NCBI GenBank assembly: GCA_027493945.1
Contig: JAOSJU010000004.1
Coordinates: 1 to 61,578 of the forward strand
Reading direction: 5' to 3'
From: Burkholderiaceae bacterium
Lineage (GTDB): Bacteria > Pseudomonadota > Gammaproteobacteria > Burkholderiales > Burkholderiaceae_E
Length of the DNA: 61,578 nt
The position numbers were made by a program, and so were the translations under genes. The notes beneath the pieces are model-generated. The model was given only the letters and a program-made list of their open reading frames with translations. It did not search any database and was not told where the DNA came from. Below are positions 44,785 to 60,662 of this stretch, one piece after another. Numbering within the stretch: the stretch's first letter is position 1; each line of letters opens with the position of its first letter.

Positions 44785-46276
44785 CCGAGACAGCGCCGCT
44801 GCGCATCCTGTTCGCGACGCCCGAGGTCGCGCCCTGGGTGAAGACCGGCGGACTCGGCGACGTCAGCGCCGCCCTGCCCGCGGCGCTCGCCGAAGCGGGG
44901 CTCGAGGTCCGCGTGCTGGTGCCGGCCTACCCGACGCTGCTCGCCGCGTTTCCCGGGCGGGTTGCGCTCGCGCAGGTCGAGCGCCCCGGCGCGGAGCTGC
45001 TGCCGGCCACGATCTCCTGCGTCGCGCTGCAGCCGGGGCTCGAATTGCTGCTGGTCGAGTGTCCGGCCTGCTACGAGCGGCACGGCGGCCCCTACCAGGA
45101 CCGCAGCGGCCACGACTGGCCCGACAACGCGCTGCGCTTCGGCCTGCTCTCCAGGCTCGCCGCACTGCTGGCCAGCAGCGACACGCCGCTCGACTGGCGC
45201 CCGGACATCATGCACTGCAACGACTGGCAGACGGCACTGTCGCCGGCCTATCTGCGCTACCGGCACGAGGACGGCGCGGCCAGCGTCACGACGATTCACA
45301 ACCTCGCGTTCCAGGGTCTGTTCCCGATGGCGCGCATCCACGCGCTCGACCTGCCGGTGGCGGCGATGACGATCGAAGGTGTCGAGTTCCACGGGAAGAT
45401 CTCGTTCCTGAAGGCCGGCCTGCAGCACAGCGACCGGCTCACTACGGTGAGCCCCACCTATGCGCGCGAGATCTGCGAGCCCGAGCACGGCTTCGGGCTC
45501 GACGGGCTGCTGCGCCACCGGCGCGACCGCCCCAGCGGCGACCTCGTGGGCATCCTGAACGGCATCGACACGCGCCAGTGGAATCCGGCCACCGACCGCT
45601 CGATCGCCGCGCGCTACGGCGCGCACTCGCTCGCGCTCAAGCCGCTGAACCGCGCCGCGCTCGGCGAGCGCCTCAAACTGGCGTTGCAGGCCAACGCGCC
45701 GCTGCTCGGGATGATCGGCCGCATCTCACCCGCCAGAAGGAGCGCCGACACGGTCATCGACGCGACCCCGAACTGCTGGCGCGCGGCGCGCGAGCTGGTC
45801 GATGGCTCGGATCGGGCGATGCCGGCTGGGAGCACGCTGGCGCGCGCGCTCGCCGCGGCGCATCCGGGCGGGTCGCCAGAAAATTGCCAGATCCGGCTTC
45901 GACAGGCGCTCGCGCACCTGATCGGAGCGGCGCCGACCTGTTCCTGATGCCTCGCGCTTCGGCCCTGCGGCCTGAACCAGATGTGCGGCACGGCCTACGG
46001 CACGCGCCGGTGGTGCGCGCCACCGGCGGGCCAGCCGACACCGTCGTCGATTGCACGCCGCGCACATGGCCGACGGCAGCGCCGCGCGGCTTCTCCTTCG
46101 GCCGCCGGGCCGACCGCGTTGCTCGCGGCCATCGACCGGGCGCTCGAGACCTGGCGCGAACCCGAAACCTGGCACGCCGGCTGCAGCGCAGCGGCATGGC
46201 GCGCGACTGGGGCTGGGGGCCGGCGGCCCGTCAATACATCGATCTGTATCGATCGTGCCTGCGCGCCGGCCGATGA
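44781..46276 (+). CDS. glgA: Glycogen synthase (frameshifted C-terminus)
   Basis: GT5-family ADP-glucose:glycogen transferase. GTG 44781 overlaps the glgP stop (GTGA). The ADP-glucose motif KTGGLGDVSAALP lies in the first 35 residues, followed by DIMHCNDWQTAL, VTTIHNLAFQGLFP and LNGIDTRQWNPATD. From about 45730 the frame changes repeatedly, but GADLFLMPSR, GLRHGT and a GDWGWGPAARQYIDLY-like end can be picked out. Repaired length is about 495 residues, normal for GlgA. Confidence 0.9.
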
Positions 46277-46304
46277 CCGGCGCACAGGGCGCTGCGGCGG
46301 CGTC

Positions 46305-46999
<695 letters not shown>

Positions 47000-47003
<4 letters not shown>

Positions 47004-48850
47004 GGCTTTCCAACGGCATGCATGCCGCCCAGGTAGGCCTCCTGCACGGCGGCGTTGTTCCTGATCTCCTCGGGTGTCCCTTCGGCCAGGATGCGGCCCT
47101 CCTGCAGCACCGTGACACGCTCGACCATCTCGAACAGCAGGTCCATGTCGTGGTCGATCACGATCAAGGTGCGCCCCTCGGCGATCGAGCGCAACAGCTT
47201 GACGGTCTCGACGCGCTCCGACGGGCTCATGCCGGCCAGCGGCTCGTCGAGCAGCAGCAGGCTCGGCGACGAAGCCAGCGCGAGCCCCACTTCCAGGCGG
47301 CGCTTCTCGCCGTAGGCCAGTTCGGACACGCGGGCGCCGGCCCGATGGGTCAGGTTCACCAGCTCCAGCGTATGCGCCACGCGCGCCTGCAACCCGTCGA
47401 CGCGATCGACGTTCGACAGCAGGTCGAGCCTGAACCTGCCGCGGCGCTCGGCCAGCGCCGAAATGGTCACGTTCTCGGCCACCGTGAGCTTGTCGAACAA
47501 CTGGTTGACCTGGTAGCTCTTGGTCAGCCCGAGCTGGCAGACATCGGTGACGCCCATGCCGGTGATGTCGCGGCCCTCGAACACGATCTGCCCGGACGTC
47601 GGAGTGACTTCGCAGGTCAGCATCTTGAAGAACGTCGACTTGCCGGCGCCGTTGGGCCCGATGATGCCGCGCAGTTCGCCACGCCGGACGCTGAAGTCGA
47701 TATCGGTGTTGGCGAGCACGCCGCCGTAGTGCTTGGTCAGGCCCTTGACCCGCAGCACCGGGCCATCGGTGGCGACCGCCGGCAGGCGTCGCGGCGGCAC
47801 GGGTGGGGTCGCTGGCGCCGCGGCGCGGGAGTCGGCCCGAACCGCTGGCGCCTCGGCGGGCTTCTTCCTGCGGAACACCATCGCGTACAGGTCTGCCAGG
47901 CCGCCGATGATGCCCTTGCGCAAGAAGCAGACCAGCAGCAGGAAGACCAACCCGAGCGCCAGCTTCCAGGTCGTTCCCATGTTGAGCGTGCCTTGCAGGA
48001 AGTCCTGCAGGAACAGCCAGACCGCGGCGCCGGCCAGCGGGCCGAACAGCGTGCCGATGCCGCCGATGGCGGTCTGGATCACGAGCTGGCCCGAGGTGTC
48101 GAACATGAAGGCATCGGGCGGCATGAACCCCTGCATGACCCCCAGCAACCCGCCGGCCAGGCCCGCATAGGCCGCAGCGATGACGAACGCGACCAGCTTG
48201 TAGCCATGAACGTTGTGGCCGACGGCCGCGGCGCGCAACGGGTTCTCGCGGATGGCGCGAAACACGACGCCGACCGGCGAGCGGACGATCCGCAGCGCGA
48301 CGACGATGCCGATGAAGAAGCACAGCGCGAGGAACGGATACAGCGCCGATCCGCTCTTGAACGCGTGGGTGTAACCGAACAAGCTGAACACCGGGGCCGG
48401 CACGCCGGTCAGGCCGTTCTCGCCGCCGGTCCACCGCGACAGCGGGTTGAACTCCAGGTAGAAGAAGACTTCGGAGATCGCGACCGTGATCATCGCGAAG
48501 TAGATCCCGGTGCGACGCAGCGCGATCAGTCCCACCAGGTAGCCGACGACGGCGGCCACCACGGTGCCGATCAGCAACGACAGCAAGACCGACGAGAATC
48601 CGGCCTCCACCAGCAGATAGGCCGCGACCATGCCGCCGGTGCCGTACAGCGCCGACTGCCCGAACGAGAGCAGCCCGGTGTAGCCGAACAGGATGTCGAA
48701 GCCGATGCCGAACAGGCCCAGCACCAGGACCCGGTTCACGGTGTCGGGTGCCGCCCCCAGAAACTCCAGCACGAACGGCGCGGCCACCAGCGCCACCGCC
48801 GTCAGCACCTCCGCCCGCGACGGACGCGGCAGCGACAGGCCCGAGGTCAT
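47000..48850 (-). CDS. LivM-LivG fusion: permease plus ATPase
   Basis: 616 residues, intact. Residues 1-330 are a LivM permease (GYTGLLSFGQSALYGTGGMVAAY, IRENPLRAAAVGHNVHGYKL, about eight to nine helices). A Pro/Ala-rich linker covers about 331-362. Residues 363-616 are a LivG ATPase with Walker A GPNGAGKST (398-406), LAYGEKRRLEVGLALAS and SLLLLDEPLAGMSP. Such natural fusions occur in this transporter family. Overlaps livH by four bases and livF by three. Confidence 0.94.
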
Positions 48851-49722
48851 TCGCGCCCCTTGACGCCCATCAGACCGGCGGGTCGGAACATCAGCACCAG
48901 CGTCATCGCGACGAACAGCATGATCTGCGACCAGGCGGGGTCGAACATCGAGGTGAGGCTGGCGATCTCACCGCAGATCAACCCGCCCAGGACGGCGCCG
49001 GGGAACGATCCGACACCACCGATCACCACCACCACGAAGGTCTGCACCAGGATCGCCTCGCCCATGTCGGGCGCCAGCGAGACCACCGGCGCGTTGACGA
49101 TGCCCGCGAAGCCGGCCGCCATCGCACCGATGCCGAACACGGCCATGAACACACGGTCGACGTTGAGGCCGAGTGAACCGACCATCACCGAGTCTTCGAT
49201 CCCGGCGCGAACGATCAGCCCGAGCTGGCTCCTGTACAGCAGCAGGAACAGCACGATGAGGGCCACCGCGACGATGCCCATCAGCGCGAGCCGGTAGGTC
49301 GGGTAGATCATGAAGCCGAGGTTGGTGGTGCCGGTGAGGATGTCCGGCGCGGGCACCGACTTCGACAGGCTGCCGAAGAAATAGCGCACCACCTCGACGA
49401 TGACGATGCCCAGACCGAAGGTCACGAGGAGCTGATCCTCGGGCGGGCGCTTGTAGAAATGCCGGATCAGCACGCGCTCGGTGAGCATGCCGAAGATCGC
49501 CAGGAACACCGTCCCCGTGGCGACCGCGACCAGGAACGAGCCGGTGTGGTCGTAGGCGACCCAGCCGGCGTACCCCCCCAGCATGAACATCGCGCCGTGC
49601 GCGAGGATCAGCACCCCGAGGGCGCCGTAGATGATGGTCAGCCCGGAGCTGATCAGCGCCAGCAGCGCACCCAGTGCCAGCCCGTTGAAGAGCTGGGAAG
49701 CAAAGTTGCCCCAAGTAAGCAT
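48847..49722 (-). CDS. livH: Branched-chain amino acid-type ABC permease LivH
   Basis: 291 residues, intact; about eight membrane helices. Family text: FNGLALGALLALISSGLTII, GVLILAHGAMFMLGGYAGW, VTFGLGIVIVEVVRYFFGS and FVVVVIGGVGSFPGAVLGGLICG. Forms the transmembrane pore with the LivM half of the next gene. Follows the receptor gene by 67 bases. Confidence 0.94.
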   Translation of the reverse strand: MLTWGNFASQLFNGLALGALLALISSGLTIIYGALGVLILAHGAMFMLGGYAGWVAYDHTGSFLVAVATGTVFLAIFGMLTERVLIRHFYKRPPEDQLLVTFGLGIVIVEVVRYFFGSLSKSVPAPDILTGTTNLGFMIYPTYRLALMGIVAVALIVLFLLLYRSQLGLIVRAGIEDSVMVGSLGLNVDRVFMAVFGIGAMAAGFAGIVNAPVVSLAPDMGEAILVQTFVVVVIGGVGSFPGAVLGGLICGEIASLTSMFDPAWSQIMLFVAMTLVLMFRPAGLMGVKGRE

Positions 49723-49789
49723 GGTGAGGTGAGCTGACTCTGGCTCGCGGCGCGCCTCGTGGCGCGCCGCGACGGTCCGAGCTATTCCC

Positions 49790-51134
49790 TCAGGTGTAGT
49801 CGCCGAGCTTGCAGCCGAAGGCGTCGGGCGCCTGCATCAGCGGCCCGCCCGCGACGACCTCCAGCACTTCCCAGAGGTCTTCCTTGTTCTTCATGGCCGA
49901 GGGCTTCTTGCCGCGCACGATCACCACCGGACGCACGCACTGGTGATCCTGCGGCCGGTAGTGCACCGGGCCGATGAGCGACGGGATGGTTTCGCCCTTC
50001 TCGTAGGTCTTGATGACGTCGGGCGGATAGAAGGTGCCGGCCTCTTCGACCATGCGCGCCCAGTGCGCGAAGCTGACGTAGCCCTGCTCGGCACTCCACT
50101 CGGGGCGGTAGTTGAACTTCTTCTGGAACGCCTCGACGAACATCTTGGAGTTCGGGTACTTGTCCTCGAGCGTCCACCAGAAGTCGGTTGCCGCGAGCAC
50201 CCCCTGCGTGATTTCGGCGCCGACCTCGTGCGCCAGGAACGGGGTCTGGTACGGCACGACCAGCGTCATCTTCGGCAGCAGGCCGAACTTGTGCGCCTGC
50301 TGGGTCGACAGCACTGCGTCGCGGCCCCAGTTGACGTTGATCAGGAACTCGGCGCCCGAGTTGGCGATGTTGGTGAGGTATTGGCTGAAGTCCTGAGTAC
50401 CCAGCGGCGACACCTGATCGGTCACCTGCGTCCAGCCACCGTTTTTGGTCAGGAAGTCGTTCACCGACTTCGTGACCGTGTGGCTATAGGTGTAGTCGGG
50501 CGTCATGAACGCCGCCTTGCGGTTCTTGCCGAACTGCTTGAGCATCACCGGGCCGATCGCCCGCCGCGGTCTGACCGAAGAAGTCCTGCCTGACGCCGTA
50601 GCGCACGCAGTCCTTGCCGGTGGTGTCGTTCGATCCGGAGAGCCCGGCGAAGTAGAACACCTTCTCGCGCTGGGCGAACTTGTTCATCGCCACCGCCACG
50701 GCCGACGAGGTGGAGCCGGTCAACACCACGACCTTGTTCTCGCTGATGAACCGCTGCGCGATCTGAACCGCGTTGTTCGGCTTCGCGCCGGAATCGGCGT
50801 ACAAGAGTTCGAGCTTCTTGCCGAGCACGCCGTTCTTGGTCTTGGGCGACATCACCTTCATCAGCGGATGGCCGTTGTTGATGTGCTCGACGGCAAGTTG
50901 CGCGCCCTTGAGTTCGTCTGCGCCCTGCGCCGCGTAGGTTCCGGTCAGCGGGTAGGCAGCGCCGGCGTAGACGGTGGGGCCCGAAGAGCCCGCAGGCCAG
51001 GTGCCGATCGGCGGGCGGCCTTCGGCCCACGCGCTGGCCGGCAACAGCAGCGACGGTGCACCGAGGCCCGCCCCGATCGCCGCACCCGTCTTGAGCAGAC
51101 GGCGCCGTTGTTCGTCCTTGAGGATGTCTCTCAT
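49790..51134 (-). CDS. ABC transporter receptor, LivK-like/amide type (one frameshift)
   Basis: About 447 residues. An RRRLLKTGAAIGAGLGAPSLLL twin-arginine-type signal precedes AWAEG. Periplasmic-binding fold: VYAGAAYPLTGTYAAQGADELKGAQLAVEHIN, VVLTGSTSSAVAVAMNKFA, and, after a frame change near 50565, FMTPDYTYSHTVTKSVNDFL and YLTNIANSGAEFLINVNWGRD. The ATG at 51134 is chosen for its AAGGAGA site rather than 51152. The ligand may be an amino acid, amide or short-chain acid. Confidence 0.88.
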
Positions 51135-51163
51135 GCATGTCTCCTTGGGCATCGCCGCTGAAG

Positions 51164-51254
51164 CGTTTGTCAGCGTGCTCTGGCAAACGATGTTCCTCTG
51201 AGCCTGTCAATGACGCAATATCTTGTTGATCTGCTTGGTATTTTTTGTTTATTC
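51164..51254. promoter_or_regulatory. Divergent promoters and operator between the receptor and XRE genes
   Basis: Minus strand: perfect TTGACA (51205-51210), 17-base spacer, weak TTTGCC -10 (51182-51187). The inverted repeat CGTTTG-14-CAAACG (51164-51169/51184-51189) overlaps this -10. Plus strand: TTGATC (51226-51231), 17 bases, TTATTC (51249-51254) in an AT-rich tract before ATG 51304. The repeat may bind the XRE regulator encoded next door. Confidence 0.4.
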
Positions 51255-51303
51255 TTCACATGTCAGCGGAAAAGCCTGTTGATTCTCGACCTTGCGGCGC
51301 AGC

Positions 51304-52818
51304 ATGAACGACATCAGTCCCGGTCTCCCAGCGCGCTCTGCCCAAGCCTTGCTGGTAGGCCCGAGGATCCGGGATCGGCGACGCGCGCTGGGCATTACCC
51401 AGGCAAGCCTGGCAACCACGCTCGGCATCTCGGCGTCGTACCTCAACCTGATCGAGGCGGGGCGCCGCAACATCGGCGGCGCGCTGCTCAAGCACATCGC
51501 CAGTGCGCTCGGCCTGGCGATCGACGACCTCGACGGCGCGGCCGAGCGCCGACTGCTGGCCGACCTGACGGAGCTGGCGGCCGAGCCGATGCTCGCAACG
51601 CTTGCGCTCGATCGCACGACGGCCGCCGACGTCGCGGGCCACCATCCTCAGTGGGCACGCGCCCTGGTGGCGCTGCACCGCGCCTGGCTCGACCGCGGAC
51701 GCGCGGTGAACGCGCTGTCCGACCGCCTGCGTCACGACCCGTTCCTCGCCGACGCGGTGCACAGCCTGCTGACCCGCGTGGCGGCGATCAAGTCGTCGGC
51801 CGAGATCGTCGAGCACGCCGAAGATCTGCCACCCGCGCAATTGCGCCGCTTTGCCACCATCGTCGGCAGCGACAGTCGCCGCTTGGCCGACCTGGCACAG
51901 GCCTTGGCGGCCTTCTTCGAGCGCGCCCACTCGGCGGTTCGCTCGGTGACTCCCGCAGGCGAGGTCGACGACTTCTTCGCCGACCGCGGCCACTACTTCC
52001 CTGCGCTCGAAGAGGCGGCCAACGCGCTGCGTGGTGCAGCCGGGGTCACCGGCGGCGAAGACATCGAGACGCGACTCGCAGCGTTTGTCGAGCGCAACGG
52101 AGCCCGGCCGCCTTCGGGCGCTTCACGGCTCGAATTGGCTCTGTGCGCGGTCGAGTCGGCTGACGGCGACGGGCCGCTGGCCGCCGAGTTGCAGCGCGCG
52201 ACCTCGCTCACCAACGACGCCGCACGGCGGCGTGCGCGGCGAGCGCTGGCGGCCTATCTGGCTGCTGCGGTCGCCATGCCGTACGACGAGTTCCTCGCCG
52301 CGGCGCGCCACCAAAGGTTCGACGCCGAGGCGCTCGGCCGCGCGTTCGGAGTCGGGTTCGCGCACGCCTGCGGCCGGCTGGTGACCTGCGCCGCCCCGGC
52401 GCCGAGGGCGTGCCGTTCGCGCTGATGCGGATCGATGCCGCGGGCTACCAGACGTGGCGCGCGCCGCTGCCGCGCCTGGCGCTGCCCCCGGCACGGCAGC
52501 GCGTGCCCGCTGTGGGCAGTCTACCTGGCGCTGCAATCGCCTGCGGCACTGGTGCGGCAATTGGTCGAGTTTCCCGCCGGAGAGCGGTTCTTGCTGATCG
52601 CGCGCACCGTCGACGAACCCGGGCCCGCGTTCCCGATGCCGCGACGCCTGGCATCGGTGATGCTGGCGTGCAACGTGCTCTACGCCGACCAGACCGTGTA
52701 TGGCGAGGGCCTCGATCTGGGCTCCGCGGCCAAGGCCGTGCCGGTGGGCCCGAACTGCCGCGTCTGCACGCGCATGGACTGCGCCTACCGTCAGGAAGAC
52801 CCCGTGATCGACGCCTGA
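51304..52818 (+). CDS. XRE/short-chain fatty acyl-type regulator (RamB/ScfR-like; frameshifted)
   Basis: About 503 residues. XRE helix-turn-helix at 15-75 (GPRIRDRRRALGITQASLATTLGISASYLNLIEAGRRNI). A central helical segment (IKSSAEIVEHAEDLPPAQLRRFATIVGSDSRRLADLAQAL) resembles a histidine-kinase dimerisation helix pair but lacks the His. The C-terminal half has PYDEFLAAARHQRFDAEALG and a late cysteine cluster CRVCTRMDC. Frames change near 52385 and 52495. The family controls acetate/propionate and glyoxylate genes in other bacteria. Confidence 0.78.
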
Positions 52819-52854
52819 AGCACCGGGAACTCACGCTGTCTGCCGCCGAGGCGC

Positions 52855-53267
52855 GTGGCTACACTGACCCGATGGCAGGCACCGACGATCACGAAGCGCG
52901 CGGCCATCAAGGTGCTGATCGCGGAGGACGACGCGAACATCGTCGAGTCGCTGAGCTTCGTGCTCGGGCAGCAGGGCTTCGCGGTAAGCGCCGCGCTCGA
53001 CGGCGACGAGGTGCTGCGCCGGCTGCAGCGCGACCCGCCCGACGTGATGGTGCTCGACCTGATGCTGCCAAAACGCAGCGGCTTCGAAGTGCTCAAGGCC
53101 ATCAAGTCCGACCCCGCGCTGCGCGACCTGCCGGTGATGGTGCTGACCGCCAAGGCCAGCCCCACGACCGGCGTCTGGCCGAGGAAATCGGCGTCGAGGC
53201 GTTCATGACCAGGCCGTTCTCCAACACCGACGTCGTCGACGCGGTGCGGCGCCTGGCGCGCGGGTGA
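52855..53267 (+). CDS. Response regulator, receiver domain only (one frameshift)
   Basis: About 125-135 residues with no output domain. IKVLIAEDDANIVESLSFVL carries the acidic pocket; the phospho-acceptor is the Asp in VMVLDLMLPKRSGF. After a frame change near 53175 the end reads EEIGVEAFMTRPFSNTDVVDAV: the usual Lys of the KPF motif is Arg. Start is either GTG 52855 or ATG 52872. It lies before the transporter-like kinase, its likely partner. Confidence 0.82.
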
Positions 53268-53289
53268 GCGCCACCGCGAGGGCCGCGCC

Positions 53290-53556
53290 GTGACAGGCGA
53301 ACCGTTGCCGACTCCGCCCGAGCGCGAGGCGCGTGCGCGCGACGCCGCCATCGTGCTGCCGCTGCTCGGCCTGATGTTGCTGATGCCGCCGGTGATCGTG
53401 CTGTTCGCGGTACCCATCAGAGTCGCCGGCGTGCCGCTGATCGTCGTCTACCTGTTCGGCGTGTGGCTCGCGCTCGTGCTGGGCGCCGCGCTGCTGGGGC
53501 GCGCGCTGCAACCGCGCACGCCTGCGTCGCCCGACGGATGCTCCACGCCGAGCTGA
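53290..53556 (+). CDS. Small two-helix membrane protein
   Basis: 88 residues from GTG 53290. Two adjacent membrane helices (AIVLPLLGLMLLMPPVIVLFAV and PLIVVYLFGVWLALVLGAALLG) with a charged N-terminus. Small proteins like this often precede SSS-domain kinases or solute symporters and may stabilise them; here it overlaps the kinase start by 19 bases. No family name assigned. Confidence 0.7.
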   Translation: MTGEPLPTPPEREARARDAAIVLPLLGLMLLMPPVIVLFAVPIRVAGVPLIVVYLFGVWLALVLGAALLGRALQPRTPASPDGCSTPS

Positions 53557-56249
53557 TCCTGCCGATCGCGCTGCTGTACGTGGCGCTGCTGTTCGTGGTG
53601 GCCTACCTCGGCGACAGGCGCGCGCGCGCCGGCCGTCTCGGCTGGCTGCAGTCGCCGGTGGTCTACACGCTGTCGATCTCGATCTACTGCAGCTCGTGGA
53701 CCTTCTACGGTGCCGTCGGCTCGGCCGCACGCAGCGGGCTGGAGTTCGCCACCATCTACATCGGCCCGTCGCTGGTGTTCATCGGCTGGTGGGCGCTGCT
53801 GCGCAAGCTGGTGCGCATCGGGCACGAGCACGGCGCGACTTCGATCGCCGACATGATCTCCTCGCGCTACGGCAAGAACGCGCCGCTGGCGGCGCTGGTG
53901 ACGCTGGTCGCAGTGGTCGGCATCGCGCCCTACATCGCACTGCAGTTGCGCGCGGTGACCACCACCTTTCAGGTGATCAGCAGCGCGGGGCCGGAAGACC
54001 CGTCGGGCGTGCCGAGTGCGGCACCGGACTTCGAGGCCGCGTTCTGGATCGCCGCGGGCATGGCGCTGTTCACCATCCTGTTCGGCACGCGCAACGTCGA
54101 TGCCAAGGAGCAGCACCATGGGGTGGTCGCCGCGATCGCGCTCGAAGCGGTGGTCAAGCTGGTGGCACTGCTGACGGTGGGCGCGTTGGTGGTGTTCGGG
54201 TTGTCGGGCGGCATCGGCGAGAGCTTCGCGCGCGCCGCGCCCCAGATGCTGCGCACGCCCGACGACTTCGGTGTGCGCTGGGTGACGATCACGTTGCTGT
54301 CGGCGGTGGCCGTTGTGTGCCTGCCGCGCCAGTTCCAGATCACCGTGGTCGAGAACGCCGACGAACGGCACCTGCGCACCGCGTCGTGGCTGTTCCCGCT
54401 GTATCTGTTCCTGATCTCGCTGTCGATCCTGCCGATCGCCATCACCGGCCTGAGCGAGCTGCCCGAAGGCTCGAACCCGGACATGTTCGTGCTCACGCTG
54501 CCGATGTGGGCCGGCCACAACACGGTGGCGTTGCTGGCCTTTCTCGGCGGCTTCTCTTCGGCCACCTCGATGGTGATCGTCGCCTGCATCGCGCTGTCGA
54601 CCATGATCTCCAACCACCTGGTGATGCCGCTGGCGATGCGCTTCAAGTGGGTGCCACAGCACGCCAGCGGCGAGGTGCGCCGTTTTCTGCTGATCACCCG
54701 CCGCGCGGGGATCTGCGTCAGTGCTGGCGCTCGGCTTCCTGTACTTCCGCCTCAGCGGTACCAGCGATGCGCTGGCGTCGATCGGGCTGATCTCGTTCGC
54801 CGGCGTGGCGCAGTTCGCACCCGCGCTGATCGGTGGCCTGTTCTGGCGCGGCGGCAACGCCGGCGGCGCCATCGCGGGCTCGCCGCCGGCACCGTGCTGT
54901 GGGCGTACACGCTGTTCCTGCCGAGCCTGGGCGCCGACGTCGTGGTGCCGACCGACACCCTTCACCACGGCCCGTTCGGCTTCGGCCTGCTCAAGCCGCA
55001 CGCGCTGTTCGGCCTGGCGGGGCTCGATCCGCTGGTGCACTCGCTGTTCTGGAGCATCGGTGCGAACACGCTGCTGTACGTGCTGGTGTCGCTGCTGCGC
55101 CAACCGCGCCCGATCGAGCGCCTGCAGAGCACGCTGTTCGTCGACGTGTTCCGCGCGCCTGCGCAGGCCACCTCGGGGCTCATCCGCCGCACCGCGGCGG
55201 CAGGCGACCTGAGCGTGCTGGCGCAACGCATCCTGGGCACCGACGAGGCGGCGCGCTTCTTCGAACGCGCGGCACGCGAGCAGGGGCTCGAGCGCGGCTT
55301 GCCGATCGCCGACGACGCGTTCATCACCCAGCTCGAGCGCAAGCTCGCGGGCAGCGTCGGCGCCGCGACCGCGCGCGCTGTGATCTCGGAGGCCGTCAGC
55401 GTCGAAACCATCAGCCTCGACGAGCTGATGAAGATCGCCGACGAGACGCGGCGCATGGCCGAGCACAGCCGCCAGCTCGAGGAGAAGTCACGCCAGCTCG
55501 AGGCCGCCGCGGCTCAATTGCGCGACGCGAATGCACGCTTGACGCGGCTGGACCAGGAGAAGGACGACTTCCTCAGCCAGGTGAGCCACGAGGTGCGCAC
55601 ACCGATGACCTCGATCCGGTCGTTCTCGCAGATCCTGCTGGAGTCCGAGCAACTGGATCCGGCGAAGGCGCAGCGCTTCGTGCGCATCATCCACGACGAG
55701 AGCGTGCGCCTGACGCGGTTGCTCGACAGCACGCTCGACCTGAGCCTGCTCGAGGGCGGCGAGGCGCGCTGGCCGCTGTCGCGCATCGACCCGGAGGCGG
55801 CGCTGGAGAACTCGATCCTGATCTGCCAAGGCCTGGGCGACTCGCGCGTGCCGCTGCACAGCGAACAGCGGGCAAGCGGCGTCGCGGTGGTCGCCAACGA
55901 AGACCGCTTGTGCCAGGTCTTCATCAACCTGATCTCCAACGCGATCAAGTACAACACCAGCGCGCAGCCGCGGGTGACGATCCGCAGCGGCGTGCGCGAT
56001 GGCCTCTACGAGGTACTGATCTCCGACAACGGCCCCGGCATCCCGCTGCAGCAACGTGGGCACATCTTCTCGCGCTTTCCGCGCGGCGCCGCGCAGCCGC
56101 GCAGCGCGGCCAGCGGTGCTGGGCTCGGGCTGGCGATCAGCTGGCAGATCATGCGTCACCTCGGCGGTTCGCTCGCCTTCGTTCCCGCAGAGGGCCCGGG
56201 CGCGTGCTTTCGCGTGACGCTGAACACCCTCGAACGCGCCCAGGCGTGA
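53538..56249 (+). CDS. Sensor histidine kinase with N-terminal sodium:solute symporter domain (CbrA/CrbS-like; frameshifted)
   Basis: About 903 residues. The first half is an SLC5/SSS-type domain with about 13 helices ([41 protein letters not shown]). A coiled-coil linker ([25 protein letters not shown]) leads to HisKA with the phospho-His in [16 protein letters not shown], then an ATPase domain ([30 protein letters not shown]). No PAS domain is seen. Frames change near 54715 and 54885. It likely senses transported or extracellular acetate-type nutrients (inference from CbrA/CrbS). Confidence 0.9.
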   Translation: MLHAELILPIALLYVALLFVVAYLGDRRARAGRLGWLQSPVVYTLSISIYCSSWTFYGAVGSAARSGLEFATIYIGPSLVFIGWWALLRKLVRIGHEHGATSIADMISSRYGKNAPLAALVTLVAVVGIAPYIALQLRAVTTTFQVISSAGPEDPSGVPSAAPDFEAAFWIAAGMALFTILFGTRNVDAKEQHHGVVAAIALEAVVKLVALLTVGALVVFGLSGGIGESFARAAPQMLRTPDDFGVRWVTITLLSAVAVVCLPRQFQITVVENADERHLRTASWLFPLYLFLISLSILPIAITGLSELPEGSNPDMFVLTLPMWAGHNTVALLAFLGGFSSATSMVIVACIALSTMISNHLVMPLAMRFKWVPQHASGEVRRFLLITRRAGICVSAGARLPVLPPQRYQRCAGVDRADLVRRRGAVRTRADRWPVLARRQRRRRHRGLAAGTVLWAYTLFLPSLGADVVVPTDTLHHGPFGFGLLKPHALFGLAGLDPLVHSLFWSIGANTLLYVLVSLLRQPRPIERLQSTLFVDVFRAPAQATSGLIRRTAAAGDLSVLAQRILGTDEAARFFERAAREQGLERGLPIADDAFITQLERKLAGSVGAATARAVISEAVSVETISLDELMKIADETRRMAEHSRQLEEKSRQLEAAAAQLRDANARLTRLDQEKDDFLSQVSHEVRTPMTSIRSFSQILLESEQLDPAKAQRFVRIIHDESVRLTRLLDSTLDLSLLEGGEARWPLSRIDPEAALENSILICQGLGDSRVPLHSEQRASGVAVVANEDRLCQVFINLISNAIKYNTSAQPRVTIRSGVRDGLYEVLISDNGPGIPLQQRGHIFSRFPRGAAQPRSAASGAGLGLAISWQIMRHLGGSLAFVPAEGPGACFRVTLNTLERAQA

Positions 56250-56296
56250 CCCCCGGCGGGCACGGAGGCAGCGATCGCGCGATCGCGCAACGCCGC

Positions 56297-56319
56297 AAAA
56301 AGGCGGCCCGCAGGCCGCC
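56297..56319 (-). terminator. Intrinsic terminator of rpoC
   Basis: On the minus strand GGCGGCC-TGCG-GGCCGCC is followed by TTTTT, a perfect 7-bp GC stem with a tetraloop and a U tract. It lies 46 bases after the rpoC stop and before the convergent sensor kinase end. Confidence 0.85.
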
Positions 56320-56364
56320 TCGAGGAACCGCTTGCCGGGCGAGTCGAGTCACCCGTTCTTGTTC

Positions 56365-60625
<4,261 letters not shown>

Positions 60626-60662
60626 GTGCTGCTCCTGAATCCTTGTCGGGGCTGGGCCGTTG

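Noticed and set aside
47018..49297. A 759-residue plus-strand open frame rich in Gln, His and Arg
   Set aside because: It is antisense to the intact livMG and livH genes and has no domain; a GC-rich shadow.
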